From positions 1 through 9,172 of the forward strand of contig DASRJX010000179.1 of NCBI GenBank assembly GCA_035649235.1: a stretch of 9,172 bases of DNA, read 5' to 3'. The first letter of the stretch is position 1. Every line of letters starts with the position of its first letter. Position numbers and translations under genes: made by a program. A model generated the notes under the pieces. That model did no database searches, was not told the DNA's origin, and saw only the letters and a program-made list of their open reading frames with translations. Origin of the DNA: DASRJX01 sp035649235 (GTDB lineage Bacteria; Acidobacteriota; Polarisedimenticolia; Gp22-AA2). Of this stretch, positions 1 to 7,264 are shown in pieces.

Positions 1-1251
1 CTTCGAATCGCCGGCAGGCGCCGGACCGAGCGGGAAGCGGTCGTGGTAGTAGTCGTAGCCGCCGAAGATCTCGTCCCCCCCCTCGCCCGACAGAACGACC
101 TTGACCGTGTCGCGCGCCCGCCGCGCCAGGAGCGCTGTCGGCACCAGGGCGGCGTCGGCCAGCGGCTCCGACAGCGTCCCGGCCAGGGCCAGCAGGCCGT
201 CGTGGAATTCCTCCTCCGTGAAGATGAACTCCTGGTGCGTCGTGCCCAGGACGCCCGCCGCCTGCCGGGAGTATTCGGATTCGTTGAAGCGCCTGTCCTC
301 GAAGCCGATCGAGAAGGTATGGATGCGGGGATTGAGGCGCGCGGCCTCGTAGGTCACGACGGTCGAGTCGAGCCCCCCCGACAGGAAGACCCCGACCGGC
401 ACGTCGGCCACCATGCGCGACGCCACGCTCGCCTCGAGAAGCGCTTTCACCTCCTCCTGCGCCGCGAGCGGCGGGACGGCGTCGGGCTCGTCCGCGGGCG
501 GGCAGAGGGATCGCGGATCGAAGTAGCGCCGGATCTCCGGCCGCGGCAGAGCGCCCCGCGGCCGCGACGGCGAGGACGCCGCCGCGCCGGACGGCTCTCC
601 CTCCCCGAGCCGCACGGTCATGAGGTGCCCGGGCATGAGTCGGAGCGCGCCCTCCACCAGGGTCTGCGGAGCATCGTTGAACTGACAGGCGAGATACCGG
701 CGCAGGCTCTCCGGGTGGAGCCGCTTCGTCGCGTAGCCGAGCCGCACCAGAGGATGCAGCTCCGAGCAGAAGGCGAAGCGCTCACCGTCGGCCACGTAGA
801 AGAGCGGCTTCTCTCCGTAGCGATCGCGGGCCAGGAGAAGCGTCCGCTGCCGGAGATCATGGAGGCAGAAGGCGAACATGCCGTCGAACCGGTCCAGGGC
901 CCTCGTGGGCCCCCACACCTGGAGGCCGCGGAGCGCCACCTCGGTGTCCGACTGAGTGACGAACCGCACCCCCTCCGTCTGGAGCTCGCCGCGCAGCGCG
1001 CGGTAGTTGTACAGCTCGCCGTTGAAGACGAAGGAGAGCGATCCGCCGTCGACCACGAGAGGCTGATGGCCGGTCACGAGGTCGATGATCGACAGCCGCA
1101 CCATGCCGATCGCGAGTCCCTGGCCCGCGGGGACCCGCACGCCGCGGTCGTCGGGCCCGCGGTGGCGGATGGCGCGGAGGAGATCCTCGACGGCCGTGGC
1201 GAGCGCCGATTCCTCGAGCCGCGGGTCGTAGACGCCGGCGATGCCGCACAT
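1..1251 (-). CDS. asnB: Asparagine synthetase (glutamine-hydrolysing), N-terminal 417 residues, cut by window edge
   Basis: A cytosolic amidotransferase that hydrolyses glutamine and passes the ammonia to an ATP-activated aspartate, giving asparagine (in some polysaccharide loci relatives amidate other substrates). The N-terminal class II glutaminase domain is visible: Cys2 after the start Met (MCGIAGVYD), RHRGPD at 29-34, R52 in RLSIIDL, FNGELYN at 76-82, SDTE at 101-104 and RDRYGEKPLFY at 142-152. A Pro/Ala/Ser-rich linker (about 215-240) leads to the synthetase domain with its PP-loop SGGLDST (291-297) and SGEGGDEIFGGY (388-399). Family members are usually 600-650 residues, so about 200 C-terminal residues lie outside the window. 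The start is set by the need for an N-terminal Cys. Two in-frame ATGs lie 12 and 15 nt upstream, and no good Shine-Dalgarno precedes any of the three. It is divergent from the efflux genes. The family is certain; the true substrate is not. Confidence 0.95.
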   Translation of the reverse strand, partial: MCGIAGVYDPRLEESALATAVEDLLRAIRHRGPDDRGVRVPAGQGLAIGMVRLSIIDLVTGHQPLVVDGGSLSFVFNGELYNYRALRGELQTEGVRFVTQSDTEVALRGLQVWGPTRALDRFDGMFAFCLHDLRQRTLLLARDRYGEKPLFYVADGERFAFCSELHPLVRLGYATKRLHPESLRRYLACQFNDAPQTLVEGALRLMPGHLMTVRLGEGEPSGAAASSPSRPRGALPRPEIRRYFDPRSLCPPADEPDAVPPLAAQEEVKALLEASVASRMVADVPVGVFLSGGLDSTVVTYEAARLNPRIHTFSIGFEDRRFNESEYSRQAAGVLGTTHQEFIFTEEEFHDGLLALAGTLSEPLADAALVPTALLARRARDTVKVVLSGEGGDEIFGGYDYYHDRFPLGPAPAGDSK

Positions 1252-1274
1252 GGGGCCGACCATCATAAGGCCGG

Positions 1275-1294
1275 CCGGCCCGCGGCCGGGCCGG
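1275..1294. repeat. GC-only hairpin in the divergent intergenic region
   Basis: An 8-bp perfect stem, CCGGCCCG / CGGGCCGG, flanks a 4-nt loop (CGGC). It lies 23 bp upstream of the asparagine synthetase start, so it would be in that gene's 5' leader if transcription starts further out. It could affect translation or be a by-product of the extreme GC content. No U-tract follows on either strand, so it does not look like an intrinsic terminator. Confidence 0.45.
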
Positions 1295-1342
1295 GAAGCG
1301 GGGAGGCGCAAGGACCGCGGCCCGTCCCGGCCCCACTCCTGC

Positions 1343-1348
1343 TAGACT
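1343..1348 (+). promoter_or_regulatory. Possible -10 box (TAGACT) for the efflux gene run
   Basis: TAGACT sits in a locally A/T-richer patch (GCTAGACTAAGG) inside an otherwise G/C-dense divergent region. It is about 55 nt before the adaptor start codon, leaving room for a leader of about 48 nt that holds the Shine-Dalgarno AAGAAGGA (1386-1393, 9 nt before the ATG). I see no convincing -35 hexamer 16-18 nt upstream. It matches the style of the TAGAAT box at 7844, which gives modest support. Confidence 0.35.
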
Positions 1349-1402
1349 AAGGGTTCCCAGGCCGGGGCGCCCGCGGCGCCCCCCCAAGAAGGATATCCCG
1401 TC

Positions 1403-2590
1403 ATGCAAGGTGCTCGACTCCGCCGCCGTACGGATCGGCGCGTCCGTTCGAAGGGGATCGCCGCGCCCGCCCTCTCCCTCCTGGGCGCCGCGCTCGCGCT
1501 CTCCTTCGCCGGTGCCGTGATCGGCCACCTCGGCCTCTCCCCGATTCTCGCCCAGGGCCCTCCGGGCATGCCGCCGGGGCCGGTGAAGTACACCGAGGCG
1601 CGGGAGCAGAAGGTGCAGCGAGAGGTGACGCTGTCGGGGACGGTCGAATCGCGCCTCACGAGCACGGTGGCGAGCGAGGTGGCAGGTCTCGTCGTCGAGC
1701 TGCCGGTGCGTGAGGGGGACCAGGTCCGATCCGGCCAGACGATCGCGAAGCTTCGCACCTCGACGCTCGACCTGCGCCGGCAGTCAGTAGCCGGAGAGCT
1801 CAAGGAGGCCAAGGCCCGGCTCGACCAGGCGGACCGCCAGCTGGAGCGGGCCCGCGAGTTGCGCGCCACCGGCGTCATGTCGCAGTCGCAGTTCGACGAG
1901 GCCGAGTCGGAGCGCACCGCCACGGAAGGCCGCGTGGAGAACCTCACCGCGACGCTGGCGGCGTTCGATCTCGACCTGGCGCACATGACCATCCGGGCCC
2001 CCTTCACCGGGGCGGTCGTGGCGCGGCGGACGGAGGTCGGCCAGTGGATCGAGGTCGGCGGCCCGGTCTTCGACCTGGCCGCTCTGGGCGAGATCGAGGT
2101 CCGGGTGGACGTGCCGGAGCGCTGGTTCGATGGCATGCGCAAGGGTGCCCGGGCCTCCGTCGTCTTCGAGGCGTTCCCCGGGACACCCTTCGAGGGGACG
2201 GTGGCGGCGGTGGTCCCGAAGGCCGAGGCGCACGCACGGACCTTCCCGGTGAAGGTGAAGATCCCCAACCCCGATGGGCGCATCGGGGTCGGCATGCTGG
2301 CGCACGTGACGTTGCCGAGCGGAGGCTCCGAGCCGGCCCTGATCGTCCCCAAGGACGCCGTCGTCGGCGCCGGCAAGGGGCAGCACGTCTACCGCATCAA
2401 CGGCGACAGCAAGGTCGAAAAGGTCGAGGTGACGACCGGCTCCGGACACGGCGACTGGATCGTGGTCCGGGGCGACATCAAGCCGGGGCAGAAGGTCGTG
2501 ACCCGAGGCAACGAGCGACTCATGCCCGGCATGGCGGTCGTCGGCGAGCCGCTGGAGTACGCGATGCCGACCGCGGGACTCGGATCGTGA
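1403..2590 (+). CDS. RND efflux periplasmic adaptor (membrane fusion protein, HlyD/AcrA type)
   Basis: A periplasmic adaptor that bridges the RND pump encoded next to it to an outer-membrane channel. An Arg-rich N-terminus and hydrophobic stretch (about 18-50, ending near LAQG) look like a signal peptide or anchor. Then follow the first lipoyl half (about 88-125, with VREGDQVRSGQ), a charged coiled-coil hairpin (about 128-194), the second lipoyl half starting TIRAPFTGAVV (196-206), a beta-barrel, and a membrane-proximal domain with VPKDAVV. The hairpin tip carries R149-x3-L153-x6-S160, matching the RxxxLxxxxxxS pattern known from TolC-docking adaptors. The start is supported by AAGAAGGA nine nt upstream. 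At 395 residues it is normal for the family. The 40-bp gap to the pump gene indicates an operon. The substrate cannot be read from the sequence. Confidence 0.93.
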   Translation: MQGARLRRRTDRRVRSKGIAAPALSLLGAALALSFAGAVIGHLGLSPILAQGPPGMPPGPVKYTEAREQKVQREVTLSGTVESRLTSTVASEVAGLVVELPVREGDQVRSGQTIAKLRTSTLDLRRQSVAGELKEAKARLDQADRQLERARELRATGVMSQSQFDEAESERTATEGRVENLTATLAAFDLDLAHMTIRAPFTGAVVARRTEVGQWIEVGGPVFDLAALGEIEVRVDVPERWFDGMRKGARASVVFEAFPGTPFEGTVAAVVPKAEAHARTFPVKVKIPNPDGRIGVGMLAHVTLPSGGSEPALIVPKDAVVGAGKGQHVYRINGDSKVEKVEVTTGSGHGDWIVVRGDIKPGQKVVTRGNERLMPGMAVVGEPLEYAMPTAGLGS

Positions 2591-2630
2591 TCGCCGGCCC
2601 CGCGGCGGCGCGCTCCCGGAGTGACGGGCC

Positions 2631-5600
2631 ATGATGCTCATCCGCTCGTCGATCCGCTACCCGGTGTCGACGGCCGTCGGCGTCATCCTGGTCGTCCTGT
2701 TCGGGATCATCGGCCTGGTGCAGATGCCCATCCAGCTGACGCCCGAGGTGCGGCGGCCCCAGGTCACCGTCACGACCATCTGGCCCGGCGCCAGCCCGCA
2801 CGAGGTCGAGACGGAGATCGTCAACAAACAGGAGGAGTTCCTCAAGTCGCTCGAGGGGCTGACGCGGATGCGCAGCTCATCCTCGGACAGCACCGGCCGG
2901 ATCACGCTCGACTTCCAGGTGGGGACGGAGCTGGACGGGGCCCTGCTGAAGGTCAGCAACCGCCTCGACCAGGTGCCGCGCTACCCGCTCGATTCGGAAA
3001 AGCCGATCCTGACGACCGTGGACGCGGACGCCATCGCCATGGCCTGGTTCGTCCTGGCCCCGATCGATCGGACCGGCTACCAGGGGGACATCTCATTCCT
3101 GCACAACTTCGCCGAGGACTTCATCAAGCCGGAGCTGGAGCGCGTGCCGGGGGTCGCCGGGTCGAACATCTACGGCGGGCGCGAGCGCGAGATGCAGGTC
3201 ATCGTCGATCCCGAGCGCCTGGCGGCGCGCGGCGTCACGCTGACCGACCTCGGCGACGCCCTCGAGCGCGAGAACCGCAACTACAGCGGCGGCTCGCTCG
3301 ACGAGGGGAAGCGCCGCTACATCGTGCGCACGGTCGGCCAGTACGAATCGGCCCAGGACGTCGAGGACATCGTCATCGCCGTCCGCGACAACGTGCCGAT
3401 CTACCTCAAGGACGTGGCGAAGGCCGAGCTGGGGTACCGCAAATCGGACGGCGAGGTCTACAACCAGGGCACCAAGGTCCTGGCCTTCAACGCCGTGCCG
3501 AACCAGAAGGCGAACGTCCTCAAGACCATGGAAGGCATCCGCCAGGCCGTCACGCGGCTGAACGAGGGCCTCGTCAAGGAGCGCGGCCTCGCCATCACCC
3601 AGGTCTACGACCAGACGGAGTACATCAACAGCTCCATCGACCTGGTCCGGGACAACCTCTACATCGGCGCCCTGCTGTCCGTCCTGATGCTGCTCGTCTT
3701 CCTGCGCTCGTTCGCCAGCACCTTCGTCATCACTTTGTCGATCCCGATCAGCCTCATCGGCACGTTCATCATCATGTGGGGGTTCGGGCGCACCCTCAAC
3801 GTCGTCAGCCTGGCCGGGCTGGCGTTCGCGACCGGGGTCGTGGTCGACAACTCAATCGTCATCCTGGAGAACATCTACCGCCACCGCCAGATGGGGAAGT
3901 CGCTCCTGGACGCCGCGGACGAGGGCTCGACCGAGGTCTGGGGCGCGGTGCTCGCCAGCACGCTCGCCAACATGTTCATCTTCATCCCGGTCGTCTTCAT
4001 GAAGGAGGAAGTGGGACAGCTCTTCGGCGACATCGCCCTGGCTCTGGCGGTCTCGACCGGGCTCAGCCTCATCGTGGCGATCACGGTCATTCCGTGCCTG
4101 TCGGCCCGCATGCTCCACGCGGCCGAGATCGACGAGCACGCGACCGGCCTCCTGGGACTCTACGGGCTGGTGCGGCTCGCCGGACGCCTGGTGGACTGGG
4201 TGCGCGACACCGTGTACTGGATCACCGGCTCCACCTGGCGCCGGCTGGCGACGGTCGTCGGCTGCACCACCGTCTCGCTCCTCCTGACCTGGTGGCTGAT
4301 CCCCCCGACGGAGTACCTGCCTCAGGGCAACCAGAACTTCCTGTTCGGGATCCTGCTGCCTCCTCCCGGCTACAGCATCGAGGAGGTCGCCACGCTCAAA
4401 GACCTCTACGACCGGGACCTGAAGCCGCTGTGGGAGGTGAAGCCCGGCACCCCGGAGGCCGAGAAGACGCCCGGAGGCGGGATCCGCGACTTCTTCTTCG
4501 TGGCGCTCAACAACTTCGCCTTCCTGGGCGTGAGCAGCAACGACCCGATGCGCGTGCGCGAGCTCATGCCCGAGTTCCAGAATGCCAACGCCAAGGTGCC
4601 GGGAGCGTTCGCGTTCATCCAGCAGTTCAGCATCTTCCAGGGGGATTTCGGAGGCGGCGGCATCGACATCGAGTTCAGCGGCCCCGATTTCGCCCGGCTG
4701 ATCGATCTCGGCGGGCAGGCGTTCATGAAGGTCCACGAGGTGCTCCCGGGGGCGCAGGCGCGCCCGGAGCCGAGCCTCGACCTGATGAACCCGGAGGTGC
4801 ACGTGATCCCGGACCGCCGGCGGGCGGCCGAGCAGGGGGTCTCGAACCGCGATCTCGGGTTCGCCGTGCGCTCCCTGGTTTACGGCGCCAAGGCCAGCGA
4901 CTACCTGGACGAGGGGCGGGAGATCGATCTCGTCGTCAAGGCGGAGCCGGGCGACGCCCACCGCACGCACCTCCTGGAGCAGATGCCGATCGCCGCGCCC
5001 GACGGCAGGGTGGTCGCGCTCGGGTCGGTGGCGGAGGTGAAGCCCGTGAACGGACCGGTCGAGATCATCCACAGCGAGCGCCAGCGCACCGTGCGCATCC
5101 TGGTGCAGCCGCCGGACGGGATGGCGCTGCAGACGGCGACCGAGATCGTGCAGGCCAGCATCCTGAAGCCGATGTACGACGGGGGCCAGCTCGGCGGCCT
5201 GTACCAGGCCCGCCTCTCGGGCACCGCCGACAAGCTGGTGCAGGCCTGGCGGGCGCTGTTCTGGAACTTCCTGCTCGTCATCGCCATCACCTACCTCCTG
5301 ATGGCGGCGCTGTTCGAATCGTTCCTGTATCCTTTCGTGATCATGTTCAGCGTCCCCTTCGCCGGCATCGGCGGCATCCTGGCGCTCAAGTTCAGCCAGT
5401 GGTACGCGCCGCCGCAGCAGCTCGACGTCATCACCATGCTCGGCTTCGTCATCCTGGTCGGCGCCGTGATCAACAACGCCATCCTGGTCGTGCACCAGTC
5501 GCTCAATCACATGCGCGAAGACGGGATGGCGCCGCGCGAGGCGATCCGGGAGGCGACCGGCAACCGCATCCGCCCCATCTGCCTGACGGTCGGAACGTCG

Positions 5601-5819
5601 ATCCTGGGCGGCCTGCCGCTGATGCTCTCCCCGGGCGCGGGCTCGGAGATCTACCGCGGCCTCGGGAGCGTCGTCGTAGGCGGCCTCATCACCTCGACCG
5701 TGTTCACCCTGTTCGTCGTGCCGGCCGTCTTCAGCCTGTGCCTCGACGCCCGCACGGCCCTGAGCGTCTGGATGCGCACCCGCCTGCGGCTGCCGGAGAG
5801 GTCCGCGTCCCTGCCCTGA
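2631..5819 (+). CDS. RND efflux pump, inner-membrane permease (ACR_tran / HAE1-like)
   Basis: A proton-driven inner-membrane transporter, expected to work as a trimer with the adaptor encoded upstream. The 1062 residues match the family's usual 1020-1070. The layout is typical: one N-terminal helix (about 8-30), a large periplasmic loop, TM2-TM6 (about 340-500), TM7 (about 538-557), a second large periplasmic loop, and the last five helices (from about 876). The start of the mature porter domain (PEVRRPQVTVTTIWPGASP) is family-typical. In TM4 the proton-relay pair is D406-N407 (VVVDNSIVILENI), not the Asp-Asp of AcrB. TM10 has N948-N949 (GAVINNAILVV) where AcrB has a Lys. This D-N / N-N pattern recurs in non-AcrB HAE1-like pumps. 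GGAG at 2618-2621 supports the start; a second ATG follows at once. No TolC-like gene is in view. Drug, metabolite or metal as substrate cannot be settled; the hydrophobic-efflux clade is most likely. Confidence 0.95.
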   Translation: MMLIRSSIRYPVSTAVGVILVVLFGIIGLVQMPIQLTPEVRRPQVTVTTIWPGASPHEVETEIVNKQEEFLKSLEGLTRMRSSSSDSTGRITLDFQVGTELDGALLKVSNRLDQVPRYPLDSEKPILTTVDADAIAMAWFVLAPIDRTGYQGDISFLHNFAEDFIKPELERVPGVAGSNIYGGREREMQVIVDPERLAARGVTLTDLGDALERENRNYSGGSLDEGKRRYIVRTVGQYESAQDVEDIVIAVRDNVPIYLKDVAKAELGYRKSDGEVYNQGTKVLAFNAVPNQKANVLKTMEGIRQAVTRLNEGLVKERGLAITQVYDQTEYINSSIDLVRDNLYIGALLSVLMLLVFLRSFASTFVITLSIPISLIGTFIIMWGFGRTLNVVSLAGLAFATGVVVDNSIVILENIYRHRQMGKSLLDAADEGSTEVWGAVLASTLANMFIFIPVVFMKEEVGQLFGDIALALAVSTGLSLIVAITVIPCLSARMLHAAEIDEHATGLLGLYGLVRLAGRLVDWVRDTVYWITGSTWRRLATVVGCTTVSLLLTWWLIPPTEYLPQGNQNFLFGILLPPPGYSIEEVATLKDLYDRDLKPLWEVKPGTPEAEKTPGGGIRDFFFVALNNFAFLGVSSNDPMRVRELMPEFQNANAKVPGAFAFIQQFSIFQGDFGGGGIDIEFSGPDFARLIDLGGQAFMKVHEVLPGAQARPEPSLDLMNPEVHVIPDRRRAAEQGVSNRDLGFAVRSLVYGAKASDYLDEGREIDLVVKAEPGDAHRTHLLEQMPIAAPDGRVVALGSVAEVKPVNGPVEIIHSERQRTVRILVQPPDGMALQTATEIVQASILKPMYDGGQLGGLYQARLSGTADKLVQAWRALFWNFLLVIAITYLLMAALFESFLYPFVIMFSVPFAGIGGILALKFSQWYAPPQQLDVITMLGFVILVGAVINNAILVVHQSLNHMREDGMAPREAIREATGNRIRPICLTVGTSILGGLPLMLSPGAGSEIYRGLGSVVVGGLITSTVFTLFVVPAVFSLCLDARTALSVWMRTRLRLPERSASLP

Positions 5820-5826
5820 GGAGGAG
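5818..5826 (+). promoter_or_regulatory. Strong Shine-Dalgarno overlapping the pump stop codon
   Basis: GAGGAGGAG overlaps the TGA stop (5817-5819) of the pump gene and lies a few nt before the ATG at 5830. Ribosomes finishing the pump would stop on the initiation site of the next gene, so translational coupling is likely. It is the strongest ribosome-binding site in the window. Confidence 0.8.
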
Positions 5827-5829
5827 AGA

Positions 5830-6183
5830 ATGGCCCACGCCGTCGTCTGGTTCGACGTTCCCGTGACCGACCTCGACCGCGCCGTCCGCTTCTACAGCGG
5901 CGTCCTGGGACGGTCGATCAAGAACGAGTTCCCCGACGTCGCCGTCCTGGCGCACGGCGACAGCGAGGTTGCGGGCTGCCTGGTCAGGAAGCGGGGCGAC
6001 CTTCCCTCGGAGGGCGGCCCGCTCCTCTACTTCAGCGTCCCCGGGAGGCTGGACGAGGCGGTGCGGCTGGTGCCCGAGCTGGGCGGCAAGGTGATCGAGC
6101 CCAACCACCCGATCGGACCGTTCGGGTTCCGCGCCATCGTCCTCGACAGCGAGGGAAACCGGATCGCATTGCACTCGGACTAG
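5830..6183 (+). CDS. VOC (glyoxalase/bleomycin-resistance fold) family protein
   Basis: A 117-residue single-domain cytosolic protein of the vicinal oxygen chelate superfamily, closest in pattern to the group annotated as predicted enzymes related to lactoylglutathione lyase (COG3324). The N-terminal strand and helix read WFDVPVTDLDRAVRFYSGVLG (7-27), with the superfamily's FYxxxLG. The middle has LLYFSVPGRLDEAV, and the protein ends in DSEGNRIALHSD (106-117), the usual end of the second beta-alpha-beta-beta-beta module. The superfamily includes glyoxalases, dioxygenases and proteins that sequester or modify drugs. COG3324-type members mostly have no known substrate, so none is claimed here. 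The start is fixed by the strong Shine-Dalgarno, ten nt after the pump stop codon. The coupling suggests a link with efflux, which is inference only. Confidence 0.9.
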   Translation: MAHAVVWFDVPVTDLDRAVRFYSGVLGRSIKNEFPDVAVLAHGDSEVAGCLVRKRGDLPSEGGPLLYFSVPGRLDEAVRLVPELGGKVIEPNHPIGPFGFRAIVLDSEGNRIALHSD

Positions 6184-6219
6184 CGCGGCGACGGGCGCCG
6201 CGCCTCGGATGAGGTCCCC

Positions 6220-6519
6220 ATGCCCCTTTACGAATACAACTGTCGCAAGTGCTCGAAGCGCTTCGAGCAGCTCCTGTTCGGCAAGGAGAAGCCCTCCTGC
6301 CCGACCTGCCACGGCACCGATCTCGAGAAGCTGGTCTCGACGTTCGCCGCCATCGGCGGGGGGGATTCCGGCGCCGACTCGTTCGGCGGCTCCGATCTCG
6401 GCGGCGGCCAGGACGACGGAGGCGATTTCGGCGCCGGCGACGACGGCGAATCGATGGGCCCGGGAGCCTGCGGGAGCTGCGGCGATCCTCGCGGTCCCGG
6501 ATCCTGCGCGATCAACTGA
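6220..6519 (+). CDS. FmdB-type zinc-ribbon protein with Gly/Asp-rich linker and C-terminal Cys motif
   Basis: A 99-residue protein that starts with the FmdB-family zinc ribbon: MPLYEYNCRKCSKRFE with C8 and C11, then C27-P-T-C30, four cysteines set to bind one zinc. FmdB was named as a putative regulator of formamidase genes, but the family's role is largely unknown. Residues about 48-80 are a low-complexity Gly/Asp/Ser linker. The end, CGSCGDPRGPGSCAIN, carries C84, C87 and C96; this kind of tail recurs in FmdB-like proteins of several GC-rich phyla and might bind a second metal. GAGG lies five nt before the ATG. The gene follows the VOC gene by 36 bp and is 15 bp before the protease gene, so it is probably cotranscribed. 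There is no visible membrane segment or signal peptide. Confidence 0.9.
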   Translation: MPLYEYNCRKCSKRFEQLLFGKEKPSCPTCHGTDLEKLVSTFAAIGGGDSGADSFGGSDLGGGQDDGGDFGAGDDGESMGPGACGSCGDPRGPGSCAIN

Positions 6520-6534
6520 ACGGAGGGCTGTTCC

Positions 6535-7239
6535 ATGGCTCCTGACGAACGGCGTCGGCAATGGGCCTTCGTGGCCGCGTCCGCCCTGGCGGGCGCGCTC
6601 GCCGTCCCCCTCCATCCGGTCGCAACCCTCGTTTCGGTCGCGATCGCCGGGCTCACAAGCTTCTTCGGACTGTGGCTGTGGCGCTGGTCCGGCCTGCGGC
6701 AGTTGCTGCGGAGCACCGAGCCTTCTGCGGGGTGGAGCACGCTCCGGGTCGTGGCGCTCGTCGCCCTCGGGCTCGCCGTCGGGCTGCTGCTCCTCGCGGT
6801 GATCCGGATCGCCATCGAGCCGGCCCTCCCCTCGATCGGCGCCCGGATCGCGACCGCGGGCGCTTTGCCAATCTGGCGGCGCATCCTCGTGATCTACGTC
6901 GCCGCGGTCGGCGAGGAGCTGATCTTCAGGCTGGTCATCATGTCGGTCATCGCCGGCGTGGTGGCGCGGCTGATCCGGTCCCCCGGAGGGGCTCCGTCTC
7001 CCGCCGTCCTCTGGACGTCGATCGCCGTCTCGGCCCTGGCGTTCTCCGCCGCGCACCTTCCGTCCTGGAGCGGCGTCGATGCCCCCGGTCCATTTCTGGC
7101 GATGTCGGTCGTCGCCCTCAATGCGGTCGGTGCTTTCGTCCTCGGCTACGTGTTCGCGACGCGCGGCATCGTGGCCGCCATGCTGGTCCACTCCGGCGCC
7201 GATTGCGCCATCCAGCTCATCGGCCCTCTGACGGGATGA
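6535..7239 (+). CDS. CPBP (CAAX protease/bacteriocin-processing, Abi) family intramembrane metalloprotease
   Basis: A 234-residue multi-helix membrane protein. Hydrophobic segments appear near 11-48, 67-88, about 118-145, 158-175 and 184-232. The three core family motifs are present in order: EELIFR at 127-132 (EExxxR), FSAAH at 170-174 (FxxxH), and HSGAD at 219-223 (HxxxD/N). The Glu pair and the two His are the expected catalytic residues of this Rce1-like glutamate intramembrane protease family. Bacterial members cleave membrane substrates, or serve in bacteriocin self-immunity and scaffolding, but most are uncharacterised. GGAGG at 6522-6526, eight nt before the ATG, supports the start. 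No prenylated or bacteriocin peptide gene is seen beside it, so the substrate is unknown. Its stop codon overlaps a possible 10-codon reading frame that leads to the next gene. Confidence 0.9.
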   Translation: MAPDERRRQWAFVAASALAGALAVPLHPVATLVSVAIAGLTSFFGLWLWRWSGLRQLLRSTEPSAGWSTLRVVALVALGLAVGLLLLAVIRIAIEPALPSIGARIATAGALPIWRRILVIYVAAVGEELIFRLVIMSVIAGVVARLIRSPGGAPSPAVLWTSIAVSALAFSAAHLPSWSGVDAPGPFLAMSVVALNAVGAFVLGYVFATRGIVAAMLVHSGADCAIQLIGPLTG

Positions 7240-7264
7240 ACGCTCTCCCGAGGCCGCTCCGGCG

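Noticed and set aside
43..1350. A 435-codon plus-strand open frame opposite the asparagine synthetase
   Set aside because: The complementary strand encodes every motif of a class II amidotransferase and a PP-loop synthetase. The plus-strand product is low-complexity Arg/Glu/Pro-rich sequence with no recognisable domain.
2044..2634. A 196-codon plus-strand frame inside the adaptor gene reaching the pump start
   Set aside because: It is an out-of-frame shadow: Arg/Gly-rich product, no start signals, fully covered by the adaptor's lipoyl and barrel domains in the true frame.
3852..5510. A 552-codon minus-strand open frame inside the pump gene
   Set aside because: Its product is His/Asp/Arg-rich and repetitive, as expected for the complement of GC-rich membrane-protein codons. 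It has no ribosome-binding site or domain.
2621..5866. A 1081-codon open frame on the plus strand, longer than the pump gene it overlaps
   Set aside because: Its product is made mainly of Arg, Gly, Pro, His and Ala with no membrane segments or known motif. It is an out-of-frame shadow of the RND pump caused by strong GC3 bias; the frame at 2631 has all the family motifs.
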